Both the position numbers and the translations under genes were made by a program. Of a stretch of 38,795 bases of DNA, positions 18,027 through 26,315 are shown piece after piece (position 1 is the first letter of the stretch; each line of letters opens with the position of its first letter). Location: assembly GCA_039666455.1 (NCBI GenBank), contig JAVSLW010000023.1, forward strand, positions 1 through 38,795, given 5' to 3'. This stretch comes from Methanobacterium sp. Its GTDB lineage: Archaea > Methanobacteriota > Methanobacteria > Methanobacteriales > Methanobacteriaceae. The notes beneath the pieces were generated by a model. The model had not been told where the DNA came from. It did not search any database and saw only the letters and a list, made by a program, of their open reading frames with translations.

Positions 18027-18203
18027 ATGTTGAAAAATAGTAAAAGTATCTCAGTTGATTTAAGGAGAAGGAGAAGTTATATGGCTTTAAAAGAATTTAA
18101 TATGCAATCATTTATTTTAATAGGGATGGTTGTATTGTCATTAATACTATGTGTTTTGTGTGTGGCTGCTTATCCAAACTCCAATATGTTTGCAGGTATT
18201 TAA
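18027..18203 (+). CDS. Small single-pass membrane protein, 58 residues
   Basis: ATG 18027 follows a Shine-Dalgarno GGAGTGG at 18016-18022 at good spacing. The protein has a basic N terminus (DLRRRRSYMALKEF), one hydrophobic segment (SFILIGMVVLSLILCVLCVAA) and a short polar end. The basic stretch ahead of the membrane segment predicts a cytoplasmic N terminus. Its TAA and the stop of the convergent orc1/cdc6 gene share the palindrome TTAA at 18200-18203. No family recognised. It may have been missed because of its length. Confidence 0.65.
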   Translation: MLKNSKSISVDLRRRRSYMALKEFNMQSFILIGMVVLSLILCVLCVAAYPNSNMFAGI

Positions 18204-19324
18204 AGGGAGTTCATGCATTTTTTTATTTCCTCCCGCTCAAACCTGAGTATTATTACTCTTGAATTCCCTTTAACACCTTTACCAGTGAATCGAGTGTCTA
18301 TAATTCTTAAAAATTCAAGTTTATTTAAAACACGATTGAAAGAAGCGTAACTTGATTTTGTCTTTTGGCTGAATGCTTTATATAGTTCACCTGCTCTTAA
18401 ATCTGTTTTTGACGATCTTATAATATCAAGCATTGTTGTTTCATCATCAGATAATGATTTTAAAGTGTATGTCAGGTTTATAGAACCTGTTCTTTTCAGT
18501 GCTTCCTGCATATGCCTTTTTTCTATTGATCTGGAGGCGTCAGCTTCAGCAAGGTTTCCGCTTATTCTAAGCATGTCAATTCCAACCCTTAAATCTCCGC
18601 TTGAGAATGTATACTCAGCTATTTCATATATTAATTCATCAGAAATCACATCAGAATAAAATCCAATTTTTGCTCTTTCATTTAAGATGTCAAGCATTTC
18701 TTCTTTAGTGTAAGGATTAAAAATGATCTCCTGGGGGATGAATATAGAATTAACATTTTTATCAAGGATAAATCTGAATTCGATATCTGATAGAATAGCA
18801 AATACTCCTGTTTTTACCCCTTCAAATGCTTCATGGGCACGTAAAATATCATAAAATATTTTGTTGGCATTTTTACTGTAAAATAAGTAGTTAATATCAT
18901 CTAACGCCACGATGAGTGACTTTTTTTCGCTGGAGAGGTGCTGCATGATGTTCTGGTAAATCCTTGAAAATGGAACACCTGTTTCTGGTGGTGTGTGCCC
19001 GAATATTTTTTGATAAATCTTGGAAAAAATTCCGAATCTGGTTGTGTGTATCTGACAGTTTATATAAACACATATAACTTTATCTGAGGTCCTTTCAACC
19101 ATTTCAAATATTTTTTTAATGGCAGTTGTTTTTCCAGTGGCGCAAGACCCCAGTACAACTGCGTTTACAGGCCTTCCGTTTCTTAAAGCTGGGCGAATGC
19201 TCAGTGCAAGTGCCTCCATCTGAGTCTTTCGATGCATGAAATTCTCTGGAATGTAATCTGGATTAAATGCTTCTATATTTTTAAACAGAGTTTCATCGAA
19301 AAGGAGGATGTCATCGATGTCCAT
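18200..19324 (-). CDS. Orc1/Cdc6-family replication initiator, variant P-loop
   Basis: A 374-residue AAA+ protein followed by a C-terminal winged helix. The N terminus has YIPENFMHRKTQMEALALSIRPAL as in archaeal Cdc6. Walker A reads GSCATGKTT (residues ~59-67), with Ala in place of the usual third Gly, and Walker B ends in ALDD rather than the usual D-E. The winged helix is near 290-365 (LSDDETTMLDII, SSYASFNRVLNKLEFLRII). It would bind origins and load MCM, but the changed P-loop suggests the second, divergent paralog found in Methanobacteriales. I saw no ORB-like origin repeats in the 110 nt upstream. Confidence 0.88.
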   Translation of the reverse strand: MDIDDILLFDETLFKNIEAFNPDYIPENFMHRKTQMEALALSIRPALRNGRPVNAVVLGSCATGKTTAIKKIFEMVERTSDKVICVYINCQIHTTRFGIFSKIYQKIFGHTPPETGVPFSRIYQNIMQHLSSEKKSLIVALDDINYLFYSKNANKIFYDILRAHEAFEGVKTGVFAILSDIEFRFILDKNVNSIFIPQEIIFNPYTKEEMLDILNERAKIGFYSDVISDELIYEIAEYTFSSGDLRVGIDMLRISGNLAEADASRSIEKRHMQEALKRTGSINLTYTLKSLSDDETTMLDIIRSSKTDLRAGELYKAFSQKTKSSYASFNRVLNKLEFLRIIDTRFTGKGVKGNSRVIILRFEREEIKKCMNSL

Positions 19325-19403
19325 GCTTATTGGTTTTGGTGTTCTGAATTATAAAGATAGCAGTCTGCCAAACAGGTTGTGCTCAAACTCTTTAACCCAA
19401 ACA

Positions 19404-19433
19404 TTTATATTAGCTCATGTGAATAATTGTTCA
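19404..19433 (+). promoter_or_regulatory. Promoter and SmtB/CzrA-type operator of the metal regulon
   Basis: A TATA box TTTATAT at 19404-19410 lies ~27 nt before the ATG at 19435, so the mRNA is probably leaderless. TGAATAATTGTTCA at 19420-19433 is an almost exact palindrome (12 of 14 positions) that matches the TGAA...TTCA core of operators bound by SmtB, CzrA and CadC. It covers the transcription start, so binding should block initiation until metal is bound. Confidence 0.75.
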
Positions 19434-19434
19434 T

Positions 19435-19788
19435 ATGAACAGAGATGTATGTGAAGTTGAATATGTTGATGAAAACGCAGTGAATGAAGTAAAATCAAAA
19501 ATGCTTAAAGATGAACTTCTTTTTGAGGTATCAGATAGTTTTAAGATATTCAGTGACTCTACAAGGCTTAAAATATTGTATGCATTATCTAAAAAAGAAC
19601 TCTGTGTCTGTGATTTAGCTGCAGTACTGGATATGAGTCAATCTGCCATATCCCACCAACTTCGAGTTTTAAGAAGTAAAAATCTGGTTAAATTCAAAAA
19701 AGTAGGTAAAATGGCTTATTACTCCCTTGCAGATGAGCATGTGGTTACAATAATAAAAATAGGTGTAGAACATGCCAAGGAAAGATGA
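19435..19788 (+). CDS. ArsR/SmtB-family metal-sensing repressor (CadC/CzrA-like)
   Basis: A 117-residue winged-helix repressor. It has the CadC-type ELCVCDL metal motif ahead of the recognition helix (MSQSAISHQLRVLRSKNLV), and the SmtB/CzrA C-terminal helix motif D-x-H-x10-H-x2-E, present exactly as DEHVVTIIKIGVEHAKE. Both the Cys site and the helix-5 zinc site are therefore intact. It likely releases the operator at 19420-19433 when Zn, Cd or Pb is high. The stop overlaps the start of the metal ATPase by 17 nt, so the two are one operon. Confidence 0.93.
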   Translation: MNRDVCEVEYVDENAVNEVKSKMLKDELLFEVSDSFKIFSDSTRLKILYALSKKELCVCDLAAVLDMSQSAISHQLRVLRSKNLVKFKKVGKMAYYSLADEHVVTIIKIGVEHAKER

Positions 19789-21739
19789 AAAAGAAAATAC
19801 AGAAAATCAACAGGAGTTAGTGGAGTGCAAATACTGTCCGACAGACTCATTTGAGGAAAAAGAACCCTCAAGCAATAAACCAGCCTATATCATAGTAATA
19901 TCTGCCATAATTTTAATTACAGGATTATATTTCGGTTTTTTTACTCCTCAGAAATTACTGGCAGAAATTTTATTCCTGGCTGTGGTCGTAATATCAGGAT
20001 ATGAAATAATTTATAAAGGAATAACTTCCTTACTTAAAGGTAGATTTACAATAAGTTTTTTAATAACTATTGCGGTTATTGGGGCCTTTCTAATAGGTGA
20101 AGGAGCAGAAGGAGCATCTGTTATCTTCTTATATTTCATCGCTGAATTTTTAGAAGACTATGCTGGAGAAAGAGCAAGAAGATCAATTGGAGCACTCATA
20201 AAACTTGCTCCAGAAACAGCGACAGTAAAAAGAAGGGGAAAAAACATTGAATTACATGCCCATGCGATAGATATTGATGAAATTGTGGTTGTGAGGCCTG
20301 GAGATAAAATTCCATTAGATGGAACTGTAATTAAAGGTATTTCATCGGTAAATCAGGCTGCAATTACTGGGGAAAGCATATCTGTTACTAAAACTGGGGG
20401 AGACGCTGTATTTGCAGGTACTTTGAATGAAGAAGGCTATCTTGAAGTGAAAGTAACCAAACGTTCTGATGAAACTGTACTATCAAAGATTATAGAACTT
20501 GTTAAAGAGTCACAGAAGAAAAAATCCAAAACCGAAGCATTTATAGATAAATTCGCCAATTATTACACTCCTTCAGTAATAGGGCTTGCAATAATAGTAG
20601 CTACAATACCTCCATTCATTTTTAGTCTGCCCTTTGATACATGGTTTTACAGGGCTTTAGTCCTGCTTGTTGTGTCATGTCCGTGTGCTTTAGCAATTTC
20701 AACCCCTGTTTCAATGGTATCAGGGATAACTTCCGCAACAAGGAATGGTGTGTTGATAAAAGGTGGACAGTATGTTGAAGAAATGCAAAATGTTGATTTG
20801 ATGGTATTTGATAAGACAGGGACGCTTACAGAAGGTAAATTAGAAGTAACAGATGTTATAACATTAAATAACTACTCTGAAAAAGAGATACTTCAAATAG
20901 CAGCTTCATTAGAGTCCGGATCTAAACATCCACTTGCAGAAGCAGTTATAAGATGCATAGAAAAATCAGAAATGGGGTTTAAAGAAGTTGAGGATTTTCA
21001 ATCTGTTACAGGAAAAGGTATCCAGGGTAGAATAGATAATAAAATGTTTTACATTGGTAAAAAGAGCCTTTTTAAAAGTAATCCTGAATTTCCAGACGAA
21101 ATAATCCAAAATCTTGAAAATAACGGCAAAACTGCAGTAATTCTTGGTAATGATGAGCATCTAATTGGAGTTATAGGATTAATGAATAAAATCAGGGATC
21201 TTTCAAAAAGTGTGATTCAGGAACTTAAAAAACGAAATATTAAAACTGTGATGCTTACAGGGGACAACGAAGGCGCTGCAAAAGCTGTATCTTCTAAAAT
21301 AGGAATTGATGCGTATTATGCAATGCTTTTACCAGAAGACAAAGTTAAAATCGTTGATAAACTGTTAGGCGAGCACAAAAGTGTTGCAATGGTTGGAGAT
21401 GGAGTAAATGATGCTCCAGCACTTGCAAGATCAAACGTGGGCATTGCTATGGGCGCTGCAGGTTCAGACGTTGTAATTGAAACTGCAGATATAGCTTTAA
21501 TGCATGATGATATTTCAAAGGTCAATTACCTTATTGATTTAAGCAAAAAAACAATGAATGTGGTGAAACAGAATGTTTATGCGTCTATTTTAATTAAAAC
21601 ATCCTTTGCAGTTTTAGCAGTGTTCGGATTCATCCCTTTATGGGTGGGTGTTGCAATAGGCGATATGGGTTTAAGCCTGGCTGTTATATTGAATGCACTT
21701 AGAATTGGAAATAGAAACAGGAATAGAGACTATCTATGA
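19772..21739 (+). CDS. P1B-type heavy-metal ATPase, Zn/Cd/Pb class
   Basis: A 655-residue membrane pump. The N terminus has a single CKYC pair rather than a full HMA domain. Next come the transmembrane segments, the actuator motif TGES, the metal site C303-P-C305 (SCPCALA), phosphorylated D347 in DKTGT, the HP motif of the nucleotide domain (KHPLAEA) and GDGVNDAP. The last membrane helix contains GDMG, which fits the P1B-2 group exporting Zn, Cd or Pb. Location directly behind the SmtB/CadC-like repressor supports that role. The ATG at 19772 lies within the repressor gene; no better start is seen. Confidence 0.93.
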   Translation: MPRKDEKENTENQQELVECKYCPTDSFEEKEPSSNKPAYIIVISAIILITGLYFGFFTPQKLLAEILFLAVVVISGYEIIYKGITSLLKGRFTISFLITIAVIGAFLIGEGAEGASVIFLYFIAEFLEDYAGERARRSIGALIKLAPETATVKRRGKNIELHAHAIDIDEIVVVRPGDKIPLDGTVIKGISSVNQAAITGESISVTKTGGDAVFAGTLNEEGYLEVKVTKRSDETVLSKIIELVKESQKKKSKTEAFIDKFANYYTPSVIGLAIIVATIPPFIFSLPFDTWFYRALVLLVVSCPCALAISTPVSMVSGITSATRNGVLIKGGQYVEEMQNVDLMVFDKTGTLTEGKLEVTDVITLNNYSEKEILQIAASLESGSKHPLAEAVIRCIEKSEMGFKEVEDFQSVTGKGIQGRIDNKMFYIGKKSLFKSNPEFPDEIIQNLENNGKTAVILGNDEHLIGVIGLMNKIRDLSKSVIQELKKRNIKTVMLTGDNEGAAKAVSSKIGIDAYYAMLLPEDKVKIVDKLLGEHKSVAMVGDGVNDAPALARSNVGIAMGAAGSDVVIETADIALMHDDISKVNYLIDLSKKTMNVVKQNVYASILIKTSFAVLAVFGFIPLWVGVAIGDMGLSLAVILNALRIGNRNRNRDYL

Positions 21740-22123
21740 ATATTAATGCAGATTATCTGGCTATAAATCTGTCTCAATTTAAAGTAAGAATACCTTAAAT
21801 ATTTAAATTAGTCAATTTTGTTTTACTTTTAATCAAATAAGCTTGAACATGACTTTAAACACTAAAATTAGTCCATTTAATTTTATTATTAATCAAATAA
21901 GCTTGAACATGCCTTTAAATACAATGATGACCATTATAATATTGTTAATACGTATTTAAGGTGGGTTATGATGCGCAAGAACATGATGTTATTACAGAAT
22001 AACGATTTTCCTTTTTAATTTAAGGAATAAACAAACTATTAGAGCTTAAATAGCGTATTAATGCCTTAAAATATATGTAAATTTCTTAAAAAGATAAAAA
22101 AAGCAATAGTGGGGCGATATAAT
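21740..22123. other. 384-nt gene-free interval with a 60-bp tandem repeat
   Basis: It contains two tandem copies of a ~55-bp unit (see 21805-21919). Downstream, ATG 21968 with a GGTGGG element just before it opens a frame of only 16 codons (to 22018), which might be a leader peptide but is unsupported. The GGGG at 22111-22114 probably serves as the ribosome site for cfbA. Confidence 0.5.
21805..21919 (+). repeat. Two tandem direct repeats, period 60 bp
   Basis: Units at 21805-21859 and 21865-21919 are offset by exactly 60 bp. Each ends in a 21-nt identical core (21831-21851 and 21891-21911), and their first halves share AAATTAGTC followed by diverged T-rich sequence. The units contain HindIII-like AAGCTT but no gene. 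They may be paired protein-binding sites or a duplicated end of the ATPase transcript. Confidence 0.8.
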
Positions 22124-22573
22124 ATGCATACAAATTCAGATTCAAAAACTGACAGAATAGGTATTTTACTTGTAGGCCATGGAAGCAGTTTACCCTATGG
22201 GCAAGAAGTTCTCTATAAACTGGCAGAAGGATACAGAAAAAATTCAGATTATCCTGTTGAAGTAGGATTTATGAACATAGCAGAACCTTCAATAGCAGCT
22301 GCAGTTGATACCCTTAAAAAAAAGCAGGTGCGAAAAATAATCGTTGTGCCAGCATTTATAGCACATGGAATCCATACCCGGCAAGATATTGAATATGTTC
22401 TCCGCTTAAGCGAGAATAAAAGGCCGTCAAAAATCCATAATTTTGATGAAAGTGAAAGAATTGATTTCGATGGAGAAGTTATCTACACTGAACCCTTTGG
22501 TGCTGATCCAAGGATTGTAGAAATACTTGAAGAAAGGGTGAATAGCTCAATTGAACCATCTAAAAAAGCTTAA
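22124..22573 (+). CDS. cfbA: Sirohydrochlorin nickelochelatase (CbiX-small/CfbA)
   Basis: A 149-residue single-domain class II chelatase. LLVGHGSSLPYG with His19, and VPAFIAHGIHTRQDIEYVL with His81 and His84, supply the metal ligands. Archaeal CfbA inserts Ni2+ (or Co2+) into sirohydrochlorin for coenzyme F430 and cobamides and works as a homodimer. I start at ATG 22124; the GTG at 22109 would add five residues and lies over the GGGG ribosome site. An unusual acidic insert KIHNFDESERIDFDGE sits near residue 110. It is followed 50 nt later by a metal ATPase. Confidence 0.9.
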   Translation: MHTNSDSKTDRIGILLVGHGSSLPYGQEVLYKLAEGYRKNSDYPVEVGFMNIAEPSIAAAVDTLKKKQVRKIIVVPAFIAHGIHTRQDIEYVLRLSENKRPSKIHNFDESERIDFDGEVIYTEPFGADPRIVEILEERVNSSIEPSKKA

Positions 22574-22623
22574 AAAGATAGATATTGTAATTTTAAAGGT
22601 TTTAACTATTATATGTGGTGAAA

Positions 22624-24564
22624 ATGGACAGGATTATCGACTTCAGCAGATTTAAAAACGATGATGAGTATCGAACAATTATTTTAACCATTATCTCAGG
22701 AATGTTTCTTTTAATCAGCTGGTTAGGACTGTTAAGAGGTATTTTACCCTTTGATCCAGCATTAATAAGTGTTGCAATCAGCGGTACACCCATATTCATT
22801 GAAGCAGGGAAAGGATTAATCACCGAATTTGAGATAAAAACAGGCGTTCTTGTAAGTATAGCGCTTATTGCGTCAGTTGTAATTGGGGAATATTTTGCAG
22901 CTGGAGAAATTGCAGTAATTATGATGATAGGTGAAATACTTGAAAACAGGACTATTAGAAAAGCACGGGAAAGTGTTAAAAAGCTTATTCAATTAACTCC
23001 ACAGGTAGCAAGGATAAGAACATCAGATGGAGAAAAGGAAATTTCTACAGAAGAAGTGAATGTGGGGGATATTATCCTTGTTAAGCCTGGTGAGTCAATC
23101 CCGGTAGATGGTGTTATTATAAATGGCCACACATCCATAAATCAGTCCATTATTACTGGAGAATCCATGCCTTTGGACAAAACAGTTGGTGATGAAGTAT
23201 TTGTAGGTACATTAAATCAGTTAGGAGCCATTGAAATAAAAGCCACCAAAGTTGGTGAAGATACATCTCTTTCAAAGCTAATAAGACTTGTTAGAGAATC
23301 AGAAGATAAAAAAGCACCTGTTGTAAGATTTACAGATAAAATAGCCACATTAATAGTGCCTATGGCATTTTTAGCCTCTATAGTTACATATTTTTTAACA
23401 AAGGATATTATAAGGGTGGTAACAATTTTGGTTGTGTTCTGCCCCTGTGCACTGGTACTTGCAACGCCAACAGCCATTATGGCCGGTATAGGCAATGCCT
23501 CACGTAAAGGTATTCTAATTAAAAGTGGAGAAGCACTGGAAAAGGTAGGACAGATTAACACAATAGCCTTTGATAAAACAGGTACAATTACAAATGGTAA
23601 ACCTGAAGTAATCAATATTATCCCTGTAAATCAGGATTATAATGAAGAAGAAGTTTTATTATGGGCATCAACCGCAGAGAAGTTTTCAGAGCACCCTTTA
23701 GGCAAGGCAGTTTATAAAGCAGCACAGGGGAAATCACTGGATGTGACCGATCCTGAAGAGTTTAAAATAGAATTAGGTAAAGGAGTTATAGCTTCTTTAG
23801 AGAATAAAAAAGTTCTGGTTGGAAATAAAAAGCTGATTGCAGCAAACATGATTGAACTAACCAAAGAACAAAACAGCCTTATTAGTTCATATGAAAGCCA
23901 GGGAATGACTGTTTTAATTGTTGCTTTAGAAAATTCAATAATAGGTCTGATAACTGTTGCAGATAAAATAAAAAGCAGATCTAAGGAAACAGTACAGGAA
24001 CTTAAAGAGATGGGTGTAAATGAAATTCTTCTCTTGACAGGTGATAATAAAAACGCTGCAAGCGCCATTGCAAAGCAGGTAGGCATTAATAAAGTTTATG
24101 CTGAACAGCTTCCTGAAGATAAGGTAAATTTAATTGAAAGCCAGTTAAATGATAACAGGAAGGTGTGTATGATTGGTGATGGAATTAATGACGCTCCAGC
24201 TCTTGCCATATCCAACGTAGGTGTTTCAATGGGAGCATTAGGTGCTGATGTTGCAATTGAGACTGCAGATATTGCTTTAATGTCTGATGATATAAGCAAA
24301 GTTCCAGAGTTAATAAAGCTTTCAAAAAAGGTTTTAGGTACAATCAGTGTAAATATTGTAGTTCCCATTTTAATTAACCTTGTAGCTATCCTGCTTGCAG
24401 CATTTGGCATTATTGGACCTGTAGCTGGTGCCTTAATCCATAATTTGGGGTCTGTACTGGTGGTGGCTAATTCATCCAGGCTTATAAAATACCGTACAAA
24501 TCCCGAACCAGCGAAAAAATCTGCAGCTATAAATATACGTCCTTTACTTAAAACCAGGAGATAA
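22624..24564 (+). CDS. P1B-type heavy-metal ATPase, second copy
   Basis: A 646-residue pump without any N-terminal HMA domain or Cys pair. Seen in order: TGES (IITGESMP), metal site C273-P-C275 (FCPCALV), D317 in DKTGT, SEHPLGKAV, and GDGINDAP. The final helix reads HNLGSVLVVANSSRL instead of the GDMG of the first pump, so its metal is probably different; from reading alone I cannot name it. The ATG at 22624 follows GGTGAAA, preferred over the GTG at 22615. It lies downstream of cfbA on the same strand, which might point to Ni or Co, but that is weak evidence. Confidence 0.88.
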   Translation: MDRIIDFSRFKNDDEYRTIILTIISGMFLLISWLGLLRGILPFDPALISVAISGTPIFIEAGKGLITEFEIKTGVLVSIALIASVVIGEYFAAGEIAVIMMIGEILENRTIRKARESVKKLIQLTPQVARIRTSDGEKEISTEEVNVGDIILVKPGESIPVDGVIINGHTSINQSIITGESMPLDKTVGDEVFVGTLNQLGAIEIKATKVGEDTSLSKLIRLVRESEDKKAPVVRFTDKIATLIVPMAFLASIVTYFLTKDIIRVVTILVVFCPCALVLATPTAIMAGIGNASRKGILIKSGEALEKVGQINTIAFDKTGTITNGKPEVINIIPVNQDYNEEEVLLWASTAEKFSEHPLGKAVYKAAQGKSLDVTDPEEFKIELGKGVIASLENKKVLVGNKKLIAANMIELTKEQNSLISSYESQGMTVLIVALENSIIGLITVADKIKSRSKETVQELKEMGVNEILLLTGDNKNAASAIAKQVGINKVYAEQLPEDKVNLIESQLNDNRKVCMIGDGINDAPALAISNVGVSMGALGADVAIETADIALMSDDISKVPELIKLSKKVLGTISVNIVVPILINLVAILLAAFGIIGPVAGALIHNLGSVLVVANSSRLIKYRTNPEPAKKSAAINIRPLLKTRR

Positions 24565-24596
24565 TGAGTAGAGCAAATTTTATATATCATAAAGAA

Positions 24597-24633
24597 CTTA
24601 GGTATACCAAGCACAATTTAGGTATGCCTAAAT
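24597..24633 (+). promoter_or_regulatory. Two DtxR/IdeR-like boxes over a promoter
   Basis: ATTTAGG-TATG-CCTAAAT at 24616-24633 is a perfect inverted repeat with 7-bp arms. A weaker box, CTTAGGTATACCAAG, lies at 24597-24611; the shared TTAGGTATRCC parts are 20 bp apart, two helical turns. The TATA box TTTTATATATC is at 24578-24588, so the boxes cover the expected transcription start. The TTAGG...CCTAA form is that of DtxR-family iron or manganese repressors; the regulator is not in this window. Confidence 0.65.
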
Positions 24634-24649
24634 CAGGAGGGGATTAAAG

Positions 24650-24922
24650 GTGAAAATAAATGAAGTCCAGGTAGCAATACTGCAAAAATTATGGGTACAC
24701 TCAATACATTTAATAGAAAATGATGGCCTGGAAAAAGAACTGTACAATAAATCTGCAGTTAATGAACTGGAAAATTTAAAACTAATAGAAGATGATGGTG
24801 GTAAAATATATCTCACTCCCAAAGGCTTTGAAGAATTTAGAAAAACAATAAAAAGACGTGAACTATCTGAAAAATCTAAAAAAATACTCCATGATGCAGG
24901 TATGGCTTTGACCATTTCATAA
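24650..24922 (+). CDS. Small winged-helix-like protein, probably metal-regulated
   Basis: A 90-residue protein of unknown family. Its pattern (VQVAILQKLWVHSIHLIENDG, then LYNKSAVNELENLKLIEDDGGKIYLTPKGFEEFRKTI) reads as a small winged helix: a helix, a recognition-like helix, then a strand-turn-strand with the LTPKG sequence common in such regulators. GTG 24650 is 5 nt behind a strong AGGAGGGGAT. Its promoter is covered by two DtxR-like boxes, so it is expected to respond to Fe or Mn. It might be a regulator or a small adaptor; no partner is in the same transcript. Confidence 0.7.
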   Translation: MKINEVQVAILQKLWVHSIHLIENDGLEKELYNKSAVNELENLKLIEDDGGKIYLTPKGFEEFRKTIKRRELSEKSKKILHDAGMALTIS

Positions 24923-24952
24923 AAAGTATTTTGAAGATACAGATCCATTCAT

Positions 24953-25300
24953 TTAAAGATCAGCCAAAATTTTCTCTCCATCAACCCTTACATCATATAT
25001 TTTTAAAGGTCGAGGCGACTTTAATAGCTTAGCTAAGGATAATTTAAACCCTGACCAGTCAGTCCAGCGAATCACATGGCCATCTGTAAGGTCAAATTGA
25101 CTGTGGTGCCTTGGACATGTAACAACAGTTCCCTTGAGCTTACCCTTCGAAAGATTACCTCCCATGTGGGGGCAACGATTATCTGCAGCATAATAATTAT
25201 CCCCTACTCTTGCAATAAGGATTTCACGCCCTGAAACCGAGGCCATTTTCATACAACCATCCATTAACTCATTTTTTGCCCCTATCTCTACAAAACTCAT
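24953..25300 (-). CDS. Rieske [2Fe-2S] ferredoxin-like protein
   Basis: A 115-residue stand-alone Rieske domain. The two cluster-binding loops are C43-P-H45 (RCPHMGG) and C62-P-R-H65 (TCPRHHSQFD), both complete. There is no signal or membrane segment, so it is a soluble electron carrier of the kind seen with dioxygenases and nitrite reductases, though no such partner is nearby. I start at the ATG at 25300, six nt behind AGGAGTG, not at the GTG three codons earlier. It converges with the 90-residue gene. Confidence 0.9.
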   Translation of the reverse strand: MSFVEIGAKNELMDGCMKMASVSGREILIARVGDNYYAADNRCPHMGGNLSKGKLKGTVVTCPRHHSQFDLTDGHVIRWTDWSGFKLSLAKLLKSPRPLKIYDVRVDGEKILADL

Positions 25301-25391
25301 TTTATACACTCCTGTTATTTACTACTGATTTATTATATTTTAATAAAACATAATGAATTTTGTGATTTATAAAGAAGATAGAAATTTGAAT

Positions 25392-26168
25392 TTATAATTT
25401 CAAAAGAACATCAACATTAATGGCTGCCACGCCTTTAATCTTTTCTCCACCAGACATATTTGCTATTTCCACATTTTCATTTTCTGCAGCCCACTGTGTG
25501 AGCTTTTTTGCAAAATTAAGCTTCATTTGCTTTATTTTATCAGCTTTACATTCTGATTCATCTAAATCTGGTCTTGAATATTTAGTTACAATATCTCCAA
25601 AATCCATTCCTGATAGAAGTATAAGTCTTGCCCCCAGTTCAATTGCTAAGAATATGCATCTGTCCCCATCAGTAAAACCGCCGAAATTATACACATTTTT
25701 TAGAGGAACACTTTGGGTAGTCCCTAAAACTCGTTTAAGTTTTGGAACATATTCTTTTATTTTATTCATATTATTTCCATGGGCATGGACAACTAAAATC
25801 GCTCCTTCATTGTTAGCTTTGATTATATCATCCATATTTCCGTCTAAATCTGTAACTATAATATCAGGAATTACGTCTTCTTCTAAAAGTGCTGTTGTTG
25901 CCCCATCTGCAGCAATTAATGTGAACTTATTTAAATCTAACTCTCCTGATTCATCTAATTCCTTCAATTCAATGATGTTCCTTTTAAGGGATGGGCCAGC
26001 CCCAAAAATTATTACATTAGCTTTTATATTGGTTTCAGCAATGCACGAGCTGTTATGTTCATCTAAAAGGCTATTTAGTATTTCTGCAGATTTTTCATCG
26101 TCTTCCTGACTGAAACCAAATTCTTTCAGTATCATTTCATACCATAAAAACCATGTATCCAGATCCAT
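25392..26168 (-). CDS. mptE: 6-hydroxymethyl-7,8-dihydropterin diphosphokinase, archaeal MptE type
   Basis: A 258-residue DUF115/COG1634 protein: NVIIFGAGPSLKRNI nucleotide-binding segment, LIAADGATTALLEEDVIPDIIVTDLDGN, LVVHAHGNN, and the NFGGFTDGDRCIFLA region near the C-terminal half. The family activates 6-hydroxymethyldihydropterin with pyrophosphate for methanopterin synthesis. I choose the ATG at 26168 (MDLDTWFLWYEMILKEFGF), which matches the family N terminus; an upstream TTG at 26216 would add 16 unlikely residues. No clear ribosome site precedes it, so its mRNA may be leaderless. It is divergent from the aminotransferase. Confidence 0.88.
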   Translation of the reverse strand: MDLDTWFLWYEMILKEFGFSQEDDEKSAEILNSLLDEHNSSCIAETNIKANVIIFGAGPSLKRNIIELKELDESGELDLNKFTLIAADGATTALLEEDVIPDIIVTDLDGNMDDIIKANNEGAILVVHAHGNNMNKIKEYVPKLKRVLGTTQSVPLKNVYNFGGFTDGDRCIFLAIELGARLILLSGMDFGDIVTKYSRPDLDESECKADKIKQMKLNFAKKLTQWAAENENVEIANMSGGEKIKGVAAINVDVLLKL

Positions 26169-26315
26169 AAAAAGTGATATGTTATTTTTAGTAGATAAAA
26201 TAGTTTGATTATCCAATATATAGATCGAAGTAAAGGTATATTACTATTTAATTTATAAAGTTAATCTGTAAAAAAAGTGAATCATGTTTAAGATAACTTT
26301 TAAAATTGGAGGTTC

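Noticed and set aside
19325..19434. Replication origin next to orc1/cdc6
   Set aside because: No repeated ORB-like sequences; the interval is short and explained by the metal-regulon promoter.
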